Of a DNA stretch of 64,000 nt, positions 21,027-32,150 are shown in pieces (within the stretch, counting starts at the first letter, position 1; every line of letters starts with the position of its first letter). The stretch spans positions 1,030,001 to 1,094,000 of the forward strand of contig CAIIXF020000002.1 in assembly GCA_903813345.2 (NCBI GenBank), in the 5' to 3' direction. This stretch comes from Owenia fusiformis. Taxonomy: Eukaryota > Annelida > Polychaeta > Sabellida > Oweniidae. Under the pieces are notes generated by a model that was not told the origin of the DNA, did no database searches, and was given only the letters and a program-made list of their open reading frames with translations. The translations under genes were made by a program, and so were the position numbers.

Positions 21027-21209
21027 CTAGCTACCGCGTACTTGTTTATATATTGTATTTATCTCGATCAAGAAGTACCTTTTCACAGGTTGAGCTGCAA
21101 TGTTGTCATCATGTTCAACAACTTCAGCGAGTGGAGCAGATTGTGCCTCATAGATGCTACAAATTAGGACAGCTGCAATTCCAAGATAAATCACAGACAG
21201 GGATTGCAT
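21027..21209 (-). CDS. Secreted-peptide precursor exon, paralogue 1 (probably truncated)
   Basis: A 60-residue minus-strand frame whose ATG follows TTCTTTTTCAG directly, a good spliceosomal acceptor, so the coding exon appears to begin at its ATG behind an unseen 5-prime exon. It starts MQSLSVIYLGIAAVLIC, a typical signal peptide with likely cleavage after EAQS. An acidic propiece follows (EHDDN), then VKR and YFLIEINTIYKQVRGS. The paralogue at 45530-45772 shares this layout and sequence, but here one indel near the YKQV segment puts the remaining homologous DNA (GTAGCTAGG and AAGAAACGG) out of frame, so the tail is shorter. No cysteine is present in the tail. I do not recognise the family; neuropeptide-like and antimicrobial-like precursors share this architecture. 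It may be a pseudogene. Confidence 0.6.
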   Translation of the reverse strand: MQSLSVIYLGIAAVLICSIYEAQSAPLAEVVEHDDNIAAQPVKRYFLIEINTIYKQVRGS

Positions 21210-21224
21210 CTGAAAAAGAATCAT

Positions 21225-21690
21225 GCCTTTATTGAATATTCAACGAGTGGAGCAGATTGCGTCTCTTAGATGCCACAAATGAGGACAGCTGCAATTCCAA
21301 GATAAATCACTGACAGGGATTGCATCTGAAAAAAAGTATGCCTTTATCGAATATTCAGCGAGTGGATTAGATTGTGCCTCATAGATGCTACAAATGAGGA
21401 CAGCTGCAAATCCAAGATAAATCACTGACAGGGATTGCATCTGAAAAAGAATCATGCCTTTATCGAATATTCAGCGAGTGGAGCAGATTGCGTCTCTTAG
21501 ATGGCACAAATGAGGACAGCTGCAATTCCAAGATAAATCACAGACAGGGATTGCATCTGAAAAAGAATCATGCCTTTATCGAATATTCAGCGAGTGGAGC
21601 AGATTGCGTCTCTTAGATGGCACAAATGAGGACAGCTGCAATTCCAAGATAAATCACTGACAGGGACTGCATCTGAAAACGATGCACGAC
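21225..21690 (-). repeat. 116-bp tandem array of signal-peptide exon copies
   Basis: Four units lie upstream, in gene sense, of the intact exon. The motif (C)AGCGAGTGG, read on the plus strand, starts at 21356, 21472 and 21588, exactly 116 bp apart; the first, a variant (CAACGAGTGG), is at 21241. Each unit contains a TTTTTCAG-type acceptor (or a close variant), ATGCAATCC, the codons for the signal peptide, then 25-30 bases of spacer. Only the unit at 21356-21450 stays open through EAQSNPLAEYS; the other three carry TAA in place of the Tyr codon after ICAI. No unit has the Lys-Arg and tail segment. Confidence 0.8.
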
Positions 21691-22499
21691 TTTGTATAAC
21701 ATACAACTCGAATAACAACCATATAACCGTACATAGCAGTTACATTTGGTAAGGCAGCCGTACGGCGTATTTTGAATTCAGAGAAAATGCAGTAGCAGTA
21801 CAGCCGTTGTTCATGAAATTAGATTAATGAATCTTGATGGGTTTGAGGAAATATAGAGTTCTTATCAATTCTTATGAACCGTCGTCTACTCATAAGAATA
21901 TCACACTAATGGGCGCTAGAGCTGCGCAATAAATCATGAGGTGATTAAACTCTACACAAGTTATACGAATTACGGGAATAATAAACATGAGTTTCGAAAT
22001 TTCTCTATTATACACTCAGTCAGAGAGACATGTAATGTGTGTTGCTTACACTGGGTCTATTGTAATTTATATTTCTGAGTGTATAAAGAGCATAAGGAAG
22101 AAGAAAGGGACTCTTTGTTCAAACATTAGAATATATAACACATAAAAACAATGGCAGTGCTGACATAACAAAATCTTCATTTAGTCTGATTCCGGACCAC
22201 TTGGTCTGCCAATTGAGCATTGTGCCCTGTGCCATCTACAGACGAGCAAAATCTATGCAGGATAGTATGTTTATGACATTACATTTTTTTCTGTGGCGTT
22301 GAAATATTCTGCCTCAGCGCTATTTTACCGGAGTGGGTTCCTGAGTGACCATAGTTCGTAATAAACATTTACAAATATGATTTCATTGTGGTCTATTCAG
22401 AAGTCCCTTTTTTGTTTGATTGACTCACAAATAATTAATGTTGACTTAACATGCGATGAAACCCATACAGTTTTGCTCTAACTTTCCCAGTTAATTGGA
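21691..22499. other. Anonymous AT-rich spacer
   Basis: No gene, TIR pair or tandem array was recognised. A 5-prime exon for the peptide frame could lie here, but nothing identifies it. Confidence 0.4.
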
Positions 22500-23720
22500 T
22501 ATCTAGAAATACACTTACTTTGCTAGTTGGATGTCGAATCACTGAACCGTATATGAACTTCAATCAGATTCGTCTGTTCTTTCGTGTTCCTCTCGTCCCG
22601 ATGGCAATAAATCGTTTTTTCTTCATTTCACTTATAATGAACTCTTCACGACGAACATATCTTCTGTACAGGCTACTATATTGACCTAGTTAACGTTTTC
22701 TAGTTCGTTTAAACAAAGTATTATTATCCCAACTATGCTCAACTATGCTAAACTATGTATATAGTATTATGTTTATTGATGAATTGGTGCAAATGTGACC
22801 CAGGCAATAGCGCCGATTCTCAGCTTGGGACCCAAAATGCCGCTAATAAGATGGACTCTGTATACTAGATTAGTGTCCCAACAATAAGGCATTTTTGTTA
22901 AGTGTAATGGAACACGTTTAAAGGAAACAGTGCAGTGTGACTCACAATCCTTGATTTTCACATACACTGGTGATCCACTCGATTACGCTTGTTACCGAAA
23001 CGGTTCGTTTTGGTAACAAAATGTCGGAACGTCGAAGGTACGATTTTTCCCTTTTCCCTTATTTCACACGTGGTAGGCAGAATTCCCACGACATTTTGTA
23101 ACACAAACGTGTATCAGTATCATATGTTTAAGAAAATGTACATATGTGCGAACAAATAGTTCAGAAGACAACAGAATCGTCAATTTGATTCTTCACTTAA
23201 GTTACATAAACGGTCTTTCGAAAAACAGTCAAGATCTGCACTTTTAACCAAAACCGTTTATGTAACTTAAGTGAGGAATTAAATCGACGATTCTGTTGTC
23301 TTCTGAGCTATTTTTCGCAAACATTAACATTTTCTAAAACACATGATACTGATAAACGTTTGTGATTCTGCCTACAACGCGTGAAATAAGGAAAAAAGAA
23401 AAATCGTACCTTCGACGTTCCGACATTTTGTTACCAAAACGAACCAGTGTAATCGAGTGGATCACCAGTGACATATGTGGTAGGTCTAAAATTCAAATTA
23501 ACGGTTTCTAGTTGGACACCCGTGTTAAAACAGAATCAGACCTATAGAGGGAATAAAAAGGGATGAAAATGAATCATGTATTTTAACCTACGCATCATGT
23601 AAACCTGCTTGACTCCATACCCACTGGTCGTCACCTAGTTACGCTGACGTGACGTCAGTGTAGCAAAATGGAAGAACTTCTGGGATATTTTAATTTCTCG
23701 ATTTACATCTACTTACACTT
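22500..23720 (-). repeat. Inverted copy of repeat family R
   Basis: Read on the minus strand, this stretch follows 8085-8720 (landmarks CAGTGGGTATGGAGTCAAGC, CTGGGTCACATTTGC, ACGAACTAGAAAACGTTAA), preceded by the GCCATCGGGACGAGAGGAAC segment found at 10500 and 44222. It contains a TGACGTCA palindrome at 23650-23657. It is interrupted by the fold-back element at 22965-23470. Confidence 0.7.
22965..23470. mobile_element. 506-bp fold-back element
   Basis: The two halves are long inverted repeats. The left arm starts CACTGGTGATCCACTCGATT and continues through GTTCGTTTTGGTAACAAAAT and CGGAACGTCGAAGGTACGAT; the right arm is its complement, ending AATCGAGTGGATCACCAGTG. Arms extend about 230 bp with some mismatches, leaving a short centre near 23225-23240. 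ACATA flanks both sides (22960-22964 and 23471-23475). The homologous unfilled site in inverted orientation near 8275-8295 lacks the insert. No coding capacity. Confidence 0.88.
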
Positions 23721-24774
23721 ATAAATTATGCATTGTATGTACATTTACCAAGGGTTAAAGAGGATAAGCAGTTACAAACCTCCTGCACATTCTCTTATTT
23801 ACTAGCCAAATTATTATCCATATCTTAGCGAAAACGAATCCCTGAATTTCTTCCATTTTGTTACACTGACGTAACGTCGGCGTTTCTAGGTGAGGACGAG
23901 TGATCGATGCGGGTATATCAAAGATATTTAAGACAATATGTTCCTCTTTTATGTGCAAATATATGGTTTCATCTGGAAAACAGAGTGTGGGATACGTGAT
24001 GTTATATAGCACATATTGCAGTTATGTCATTATGAGGGTTATTTTCAATACGGATGAATGTATCATCTGTTGAAAACAAAAATATACAAAAAGCGAATTT
24101 GTTTGAGCGGGCCTAGTCCGAGAAGAGATTTTACACGCGGTATTCTGAAAAGAGTTCCTAAAACCGTCCATGATATCGTTGATATATGTACAATTGAAAC
24201 GTGTGTGCCCGATACTTGGACGACATTATGATCACATATTATTTGATGAAACTATTCATTACAATCTCAGATTAACATGTATTTAATATAGCTCTTTGTA
24301 AAACACAGATGCATATCTAAATGGGAGTTATCTGTCTTAAACAAATGCTAAACCTTTTCAGTTCCCTAAATGGCCAAGTCTTAATCACTAGTTAATCACT
24401 AAACATGGGGAACTTTAGAAAAGCATTTACAAGATTAAAGCCTGAGTCACATTTACATTAAGCTGTCAACGCAACTGGTCAGTATCAAGAGAAGAGAAAG
24501 TGTCGGTTTCAATATTTTTTAGTTTTCATCGAATTAAACCACTTTGTAGTTAACATTCAGATTTGATTTTTGAACAACATCAAGACTATATGACTCCGTA
24601 ATATATTAATTTTTTCCTATATCGTGTGTTTATCGTCTTCTACCGCTAAATGAAAATGAGTCGTTCAAATATGCTACAAACGACTAAATGGACTATGTTT
24701 CCGGGGACATCTCAAAAATTGGTACTAAATCCCACAATGGTCAATTCCATTACCATTTTTCTTGAAACAGACTT
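23476..24774. repeat. Dispersed repeat debris and spacer
   Basis: 23476-23720 finishes the family R copy. About 23860-24110 is the reverse complement of sequence seen at 42855-43075 and 62780-62990 (TATACAAAAAGCGAATTTG and the CATATGGTTTCATCTGGAA-type segment). The rest shows no gene. Confidence 0.5.
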
Positions 24775-25034
24775 CACTGGCGGATCTTGCCCCCCCCCCT
24801 CTTGGGTGGGCCCAGAAATAAATGGGCCCAAAATAATTTTGAGCCAAAAAAGGCCTTGATGCCCCAAAAAGTGGGCCTTTTTGGTCATAAATGGGCATTC
24901 CAAGGCCTTATTTTTTAAATTTAGGCCAAATTTTGAAGAAAATTGGCCTCAAAATTTCAAAATTTGGGCCCACTTTTTGGTTCTAGGGGCCCAGAAGTTT
25001 GCCCCCCCCTTGTTGGTTCCCAGATCCGCCCCTG
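24775..25034. mobile_element. hAT-like MITE with GGCGGATC termini
   Basis: The left end CACTGGCGGATCTTGCCCCC and the right end, complement CAGGGGCGGATCTGGG, form imperfect TIRs with C/G runs. GACTT flanks both sides (24770-24774, 25035-25039). The interior is built of GGGCC(C/T)-rich pieces. CAGNGGCGGATC ends are common in hAT-derived MITEs, but a full 8-bp TSD is not seen. Confidence 0.6.
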
Positions 25035-25269
25035 GACTTATTACCAAATATAAATACAGGTTTACATACCTTTTAGTTATAAATCAGAATTTTATAACCA
25101 CCAAGTGAAAAAATATGAGCAATTTGGTATGAATTGTTCTGAATCATTTGAGACGATGCCTCAAGCTTAACAATTACATTTGCTTTTTAATGCACGGCTT
25201 TTGGTATTAATTTCTGTTTGTCAATTAGTATATGATTTTGATCATGAGCTTGCGTGTGCAAGGGTCATA

Positions 25270-25900
25270 TAAGTTGATTAAATGGAATGAATCAGGAAAA
25301 TAACTTTGAAAGCTTTAACTTTGCATCGAGAATGAACGATAGTCCTTGATTGTGCTAGACTGTTTGTGCAACAGGAAAGAACGACAGTCCTAGATTGTGC
25401 AACAGCAAAGAATGATAGCTCACCATTGTCCTTGACTGGTTGTGCCACGATGAAAACCGCTTGTCCCCATGCTTCAAGTAACACACATCGCCCTTGATTG
25501 TGCTTGATTGATTGCGCAGCACGAAATAAAGAAACCTTGATTGTGCTAGACTAATTGTGGCTCGGGATAGAACAATTATATTTCGATTGTGCTTGATTGA
25601 TTATGCCTTGAGAGAGAAAGATTGGGCTTGTCTAATTGAATAACAAAAAAGAAAGAAGTCATTGCTTATGCGTTACTGGTATACCAATACACAGTAGAGT
25701 ATTTCTTGTTCACGACTATGTGTGCTTCAAAAAAGAATGATGACCTGTATTGATTATTCGATTTTTTTATTATATGCTTCAAGTAATAACGGACGTCGCT
25801 TCTTTTTCATTGATTGATTGTGCCTCTGAAAACCATTATTGGTCCTTGATTGTGATTGAATGATTGTGCCACCAGGAACAATTGTCGTGGCAATAACAGG
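25270..25900 (+). repeat. Degenerate repeats of a CCTTGATTGTGCTTGATTG unit
   Basis: CTTGATTGTGC-like words recur about every 45-70 bp from 25345 to 25865, separated by variable segments (for example CAACAGGAAAGAACGACAG). Too diverged to define a period. Confidence 0.55.
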
Positions 25901-26665
25901 ATATTATTGTATACCTCATATGTATTCTAGATGCTCATTGGCTTATTCATGGTAACATGATCGTATGAAATAGATGAACTAATTCCATAGAAAATCCTAA
26001 ATCTCAGCTATCCAGGAAGATGAAAAGTACAAATCACCAGTTAGGTCATGTGACCAGTCGTCATTAGTACGTTTTATTTTCCCTGATAGCTGAGATTATA
26101 GGAGTTTAAAGGCAAAATGCCTTTAAATGCCAATAAGAACCTGTAAAGTAACCAGCTCCGGTTACGTTCCTAAGTAATATTTTAAAACTTTTTTTTTAAT
26201 TAAACAAATCAGAGTCGTGTGAATCAGAAATAACAGAATTATTCAAAAGTATAAGGACTATTCTGTACTTTTTTCAAAAGTCTATACTTAAATGTTGTGA
26301 AAAGTTATAATCGAAAAACCATCTTTCGGAGTAAAGTCCGTCTGCGCCGATTTCAATAACTTCATACTTGATCAGAACTGGGTTCCAACAGAATTCCTAC
26401 AAACTCATGAATGAAATAGTTATTGCATGGAATACTTACTTTTGTCAAAATCAAAGTAGAACTCTAGTTAAAAAATATATTGTGCTGAAGTATTGCCATT
26501 TCTTAGTAAAATGTCGTTCTCCGGTACGTTGCCAAAATTATTCGATGGTACCCCGTGATACCGAGGTTTATATTTTTAATTATCGTGTATTAATATTTTG
26601 TGTTAATATTAGTTAACCATATAACTATTGGCATGATATGATAACCTTGTTATATTAATATAGCG

Positions 26666-26915
26666 CATAGGCGTAGCCAGGGGGATGCGATGTGTGCGAT
26701 CGCACCCCTCCTCCATAACCAATGAACCATTAGAACCATAGAACCATTATATAGAAGAAAAAAGTCTTAAAATGCTTTTTATTTGAAGCTTCTAGCTCGA
26801 TTTTGAACGAAGTTGCACCAATTTTTGTAAAATTCAAAACAAATCTTCAAAAACATTTTTTATGCCACGATCGCACCCCCCCCCTCCCCCCGACTGAAAG
26901 CTGGCTTCGCCACTG
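26666..26915. mobile_element. GTAGCC-ended MITE in unit A
   Basis: CATAGGCGTAGCCAG at the left and CTGGCTTCGCCACTG at the right are imperfect TIRs of 15 bp. The interior has C runs next to GACTGAAAGCTGG. It was present before units A and B duplicated, because both carry it at the same place. Confidence 0.75.
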
Positions 26916-27150
26916 TAACGTGTAATCAATACGCTACATTTTGTATGTTCAATTTGTATACTAAAAACTGTTATTAATCCACAAATTTAGATGAAGACAA
27001 GATAAAAATTCGAATCAAGAATGAAAAGGTGTCTAAGTATATGATTCTTAAGGGTAATGCATATTTGAATTAAACAGAGGCGGGTTAATTTATATTGTGC
27101 TATGAATTACGCTATTATTCAAAATTGCAGCTAAGATGCCTGTTTTACGA

Positions 27151-27232
27151 TACCCTGCGTGCAGAGTCTAGTTAAACTACACTAAGACGAAGCTCTCTTT
27201 TAAGAAGTGAAGTCAAACGAATGCAAAGGGTA
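27151..27232 (+). mobile_element. TACCCT mini-MITE in unit A
   Basis: 82 bp from TACCCTGCGTGCAGAGTC to GAATGCAAAGGGTA, with TACCCT/AGGGTA termini. It is flanked by GTTTTACGA and GTTTTATGA, a 9-bp duplication with one difference. A 9-bp TSD suggests a Mutator-like origin. Confidence 0.75.
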
Positions 27233-28082
27233 GTTTTATGAAAAATATCACGGAAGATGTATTCTAGATATCAGTAGTATTCTCAGAAATGTATTATCCG
27301 AAACGGATAACATCTGGCCACTCAGACAAACAATCGCAGACATAGGCTAAGCTTGTTTATTTAACAGTTAGATTTGTTGACTTACCGATCCGTATTTCAA
27401 TCTCCGGGAAGACGTTCTTTTCACTTTGTATTTGCGTGCAGTGTAATATAAGTTGATACTTTTGTTCAAAAATGTACTTTTAATGGCCATTTTATGCCTT
27501 TTATTTTCAAATTATGTTTTGTTTGGATGTCAGTGTGAAAAGTCAAGAAACGTCAACCCCGACTTTAAATTGTTTTAAAATGTTGGTTAATCACTTATGG
27601 CAAATCACAAGGTTGATGATGTCAACGGACCATGATCGTGGAAGGCTATCAATATCAGGTGTACATCGCATAGAAAATAAATATAGCTAATTTTTCGCAC
27701 TGATATGATGATGACTATTCTGGCGAATCGGGTAGATATTTCTCAGTTTTTTCCGGTAATAAAACTATTCATTTCTATCAATTTTACAAACGGGGTCCTT
27801 TGAATGCTCATTAAAACTATAAAAGTATTTATTGGGCGTACATACTCGTTCTGTCATGTTACTTACATTTCATTTGCAAGTTGTCCACATATTAATCCGG
27901 CGTTTTGTTTAATCAAATTTCCCGCCACTTGAGGTTTCCGACTGTAAAACTTAATATTTAATACTAACCAATGCATCAGTTAATATTTTCAGAATACAAA
28001 TTTTCCATTTTTATTTCTCTGATAGATAAAGTCTCATTTTGAATCTGTTCGTGTATTAAAGAGTATGCTTTTATAATGCCGT

Positions 28083-28215
28083 GGTCACATTTGCTCAGAT
28101 TTTCAGCACCGGCGCCCGGCCGATGAGTATTTTGTTCAAAATTGTATTCAATTCAATTCTGAACAAAATACTCAATCGGCCGGGCGCCGTAATGAAAATC
28201 GGAACAAATGTTACC
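28083..28215. repeat. GC-rich inverted repeat in unit A
   Basis: Arms of about 62 bp: GGTCACATTTGCTCAGATTT through GGCGCCCGGCCGATGAGTAT and the complementary return ending ACAAATGTTACC, around a short AT-rich centre. The GGCGCCCGGCCGAT core stands out in an AT-rich region. Copy B has the same structure at 32994-33120. Confidence 0.8.
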
Positions 28216-28290
28216 AAGTCATAACTGATGAAAAATCAAATGAGAACATGAACATGGATAATAGGGGAACTATTACGCTGCGTGCAGAGT

Positions 28291-30325
28291 CAAATCCAAG
28301 ACCCTAACAACAAAGATACGATCTTAACTGACCCTAAAGCCATATCTAAGGCTCTACATTTGTATTGGGAAAGGGTGGGGCGTAATAATCGTAATCCAAA
28401 GTTTATCTCCAATAATCTATCAGATAAGATAGATTCTTTATTAAAGGAAACTAACTATGATAATAATGCCTTAAACAGCTTTTGCTTTACATATGCTGAA
28501 CTTGTGCAATGTCTCAGAAAGCTTAATAATGACAAGAAGTGTGGTACGGATAATATACCTAATGAATTTCTTAAATACGGGGGAAATACAATGTTTTCTT
28601 CCCTTTTTGACCTTTTTAACAAAGTAAAATCCCTAGAAGTTATGCCTACAGAATGGAAAGAAGGATTACTTGTTCCTTTATTCAAACGAGGTTTGAACAT
28701 TGACTTGAATAATTACAGAGGTCTCACCATGAATTCCAATGTTTATAAAATTTATACTAGTCTACTTGATAGTAAAATTAAACTTAACTCAGAGTCATGT
28801 GACCTTCTTGGTGATTCCCAGGGAGCTTTCAGGGAAAATCTTAGACTTGAAAACCACATTTTTTGCTCTAAAAGGTTTATGCTCACTTCGTAAATCCTCT
28901 AAGAAAAATACATTTTTATCATTTTTGGATATTACTAAGGCCTTTGATGTTATTGACTGCAATATGTTATTTGTGAAACTTTGGGAAATGGGCATTCAAG
29001 GAAAAATATGGCGGTTGCTCCATGAGGCTTACAGGGATGTTTATAATAAAGTTATTTTTGGTAATTTTACCTCTCCATGGTATTCTAGTACTTCTGGATT
29101 AAAGCAGGGCTGTTGTTTATCCCCATCCCTATTCTCACTAGTCATGACTGACTTAGTTGATAGACTGAATAAAGAAAACCTTGGTATTCCATTTAATAAT
29201 ATTAAAGTCCCAACATTACTTTTTGCTGATGACATTGTTCTTATGGCCGAAAGTGAGAGCCAACTGAATCATATGCTAAAAATTGCAGATCATTTTGGCT
29301 CTTGCTGGGGATTCAAATTCGACCCCAATAAATCTAAAGTAATGGTTATTGGCAAGCGAATAGATAAAAAATAAAACTTGGGTATTAGGTGACCTTGAAA
29401 TCAAAGAAGTTGATACTAACAAATATCTTGGCATCCATCTAAATAGGCAATTAAGAGATGACTACCACGTGAATGTTGTTTTAAAAGAAAAGGATAAGAA
29501 GTTAAGAAATCTAGTTGCATCAACCCTAACTAAGCATATTAACTATAATAGAATATCATTTGGTAATACATTATACTACTCCCAGTACCTCCCTGCTTTG
29601 TTGCATGGATGTGATGTTCTAATTCTTGACAAGACCTCTGAAAAGACCCTTTCTTCAATGCAATATAAATTGGCCAAATCAATTTTTCAACTTAAATGTA
29701 ACCCTGCCAAAGCAGTAATGTTAGGTGACCTTGGCTGGAGAAGCATTATTAACATTATTCAGAAAAGACAAATTGATTATTTTTTATATCTTAAGTTCTC
29801 CATGAGGAACGGCCTACATAAGGCAAATTTTGATAAACTGTTTGAAAATTTCAAGGGAAGAGTAAAAACATGTTGGCCATATTTTGAAAACATACAAGAC
29901 ATTTTAAATGAACATGGCCTTGATGATGTTGTGTTTAGAGATGACAATGAATGGTATGATTCTTTTTTGACCATATCCTCCCAACAACACAAAAGTAATT
30001 TTCTATCTGAATGTTCCTCGAAATCTTCACTAGAATTTTATGAATCAATCAAACAAACCCCATTTCTGGAGAATTACTTTACTTCAAGTAATGATTTTGT
30101 TGGACAGAGATTGAAGTTCAAAGCCAGAACTGGGTGTTTAGGTATTGGAACTGACCTCAAAAGAAGAAAATGTGATGATGGTTTTTGCAAACTTTGTTCC
30201 CTTCATCCAATTGATGATTTAACACACAGTTTTTTTACAAGTAGTCACAACCAACGTGAAAGAATTGATTTTTACAACAGAATTAAAACCTCATGCTCCC
30301 CTGACACAAGACAAAATCGTATGGA
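28291..30325 (+). pseudogene. Truncated, frameshifted copy of an ORF2-type retrotransposon
   Basis: The protein follows the ORF2 at 16362-19865 from IQDPNNKDTILTDPK through NYRGLTMNSNVYK, FLDITKAFDVID, LKQGCCLSPSLF and LLFADDIVLMAE to the C-terminal CKLCSLHPIDDLTHS. It is a related but distinct subfamily. It is broken by frameshifts near 28855 (T run) and 29370 (A run), and the final Cys of the C-terminal zinc motif is replaced. Endonuclease, ORF1 and the 3-prime tail are absent, so it is an internal fragment. It joins unit A exactly within a TACCCT mini-MITE. Confidence 0.9.
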
Positions 30326-30541
30326 ATAAATTGCAATAAGATGGTTATTGAGCTTGTTATTATGGTCTTACTAGTGGTTATTATTGAGTAATGGTACAGG
30401 TATCCGATATGGTATTGCAGCTTACACTTAAGTAATGGTACACGTATCCTTGGATTTTAGGCCCGAATACCGAGGTTTATTTTTTTGATTATCGTGTATT
30501 ATTATTTTGTGTTAATATTAGTTAACCATCTAACTATTGGC

Positions 30542-30632
30542 TACCCTTTGCATTCGTTTGACTTCACTTCTTAAAATAGAGCTTCGTCTTCGTCTTGTAG
30601 TTTAACTACATGTAGACTCTGCACGCAGGGTA
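30542..30632 (-). mobile_element. TACCCT mini-MITE with perfect 9-bp TSD
   Basis: 91 bp from TACCCTTTGCATTCG to CACGCAGGGTA, inverted relative to the other copies. ACTATTGGC is duplicated exactly at 30533-30541 and 30633-30641, and unit A shows the single unfilled ACTATTGGC near 26624-26632. This is the clearest boundary proof for this family. Confidence 0.9.
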
Positions 30633-30675
30633 ACTATTGGCATGATATTGATAACCTTGTTATATTAATATAGCG

Positions 30676-30917
30676 CATAGGCGTAGCCAGGGGGATGCGA
30701 TGGGATGCGGTCGCACCCCCCCCCCCTCCATAACCAATGAAAATAGAACCATTAGATAGAAGAGAAAAGTCTTAAAATGCTTTTTTTGAAGCTTCTAGCT
30801 CGATTTTGAACGAAGTTGCACCAATTTTTGTAAAATTCAAAACAAATCTTCAAAAACATTTTTAATGCCACGATCGCACCCCTCCCCCCCCCCGACTGAA
30901 AGCTGGCTACGCCACTG
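30676..30917. mobile_element. GTAGCC-ended MITE in unit B
   Basis: CATAGGCGTAGCCAG to CTGGCTACGCCACTG. Same insertion point as 26666-26915, with small indels and a longer C run. Confidence 0.75.
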
Positions 30918-31101
30918 TAACGTGTAATCAATACGCTACATTTTGTATGTTCAATTTGTATACTAAAACTGTTATTAATCCACAGATTTAGATGAAGACA
31001 AGATAAAAATCCGAATCAAGAATGAAAAGGTGTCTAAGTATATAAATCTTAAGGGTAATGCATATTTGAATTAAACAGAGGGGGGTTAATTTATATTGTA
31101 C

Positions 31102-32010
31102 TTATGACGTGCACGGACCTGGGGACAATTCGGGAAATGCGGGCTTATCTCAGCTTTGAACGTTAATCTCTGCCTTATTTAAAAATCCAACTATGTGTTT
31201 TACATATCATTTTGAAGTATTTTTTATTCGCATTTCAATGAAATTATTTTTCCTTCGAAATTTTGATGGGATCCAACACATTTTTAAAGTTAAATATACT
31301 CCGACATCGTCAAATACGCTGTAAGACGTAACACTTTACGCTTACAGGGCTCGTTGAAATTGAGATAACTTTTGAAATAATGATCAAAATCCCACTTAAA
31401 TTTCACAATTTATTCAATGGAACATTTGCATTTATGACGTCACAATTGCTTAACGGCTTCATTTCAAATTATCTTATACGAACGCTTTTAAAATTTTCAA
31501 AATTGTGTAAGGTTTTGAAGGCGAATGGGACGAGCAATAAGTTTACCTTCATTTAACCTTCTAATTTAGGTCTGATTTGAAAGAAAATTTAACTGCACAA
31601 TATTGTCATGGCGAAATTTACAAAACAATAACCGGTTTGTTTATTTTGCAAATAATATCAAAATAAGAGCTGGTTTTCGAGACTTGAAAAAATGTGACGC
31701 ATCGATTTTTTACCACAAATTCCATACATATCAATTTTTACTAACGCCCCAAGTGGATTTCTTGACCGTTTTTCAAAATTCAAAAACATTTTAGAAATAT
31801 TGTCCTCGAGATCTTGCTACCCTGTAAATTTTGTAATGATTAGATAAGGATAAAGTATTTTATTTTTAGGTTGACTAAACTTGTAAAAAATGTGACGCTT
31901 GTCGTTTTTGACGTTGTAAGGCTGTTTGCGCCCTATACTGCTCATTGTTTTGTTTTGTTTTTTGACGCCATAATGTTACGCTAATTGTCCCCAGTTTCGT
32001 GCGACGTGTA
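31102..32010. mobile_element. 906-bp TIR element, copy 2, with unfilled site in unit A
   Basis: TTATGACGTGCACGG to TTTCGTGCGACGTGTA, ends carrying the inverted CTGGGGACAATT core. Unit A reads TATATTGTGCTATGAATT straight through at about 27091-27110, where unit B has the whole element between TATATTGTA and ACTATGAATT. The target duplication is at most about 3 bp (GTA). This fixes both borders. Confidence 0.9.
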
Positions 32011-32062
32011 ACTATGAATTACGTTATTATTCAAAATTGCAGCTAAGATGCCTGTTTTATGA

Positions 32063-32150
32063 TACCCTGCGTGCAGAGTCTAGTTAAACTACGTATACAC
32101 TAAGACGAAGCTCTCTTTTAAGAAGTGAAGTCAAACGAATGCAAAGGGTA
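32063..32150 (+). mobile_element. TACCCT mini-MITE in unit B
   Basis: 88 bp with a perfect 9-bp duplication, GTTTTATGA at 32054-32062 and 32151-32159. Orthologous to the copy at 27151 in unit A. Confidence 0.85.

Larger units (their letters stand above)
26559..28291 (+). repeat. Repeat unit A (left of a direct pair)
   Basis: Collinear with 30468-33210: both begin ATACCGAGGTTTAT, contain the GTAGCC MITE, a TACCCT mini-MITE and a GC-rich inverted repeat, and reach ACGCTGCGTGCAGAGTC. Copy A lacks the 909-bp element and the 91-bp reverse mini-MITE found in copy B, and so serves as the unfilled site for both. It stops inside a TACCCT mini-MITE where retrotransposon sequence begins. Confidence 0.88.
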
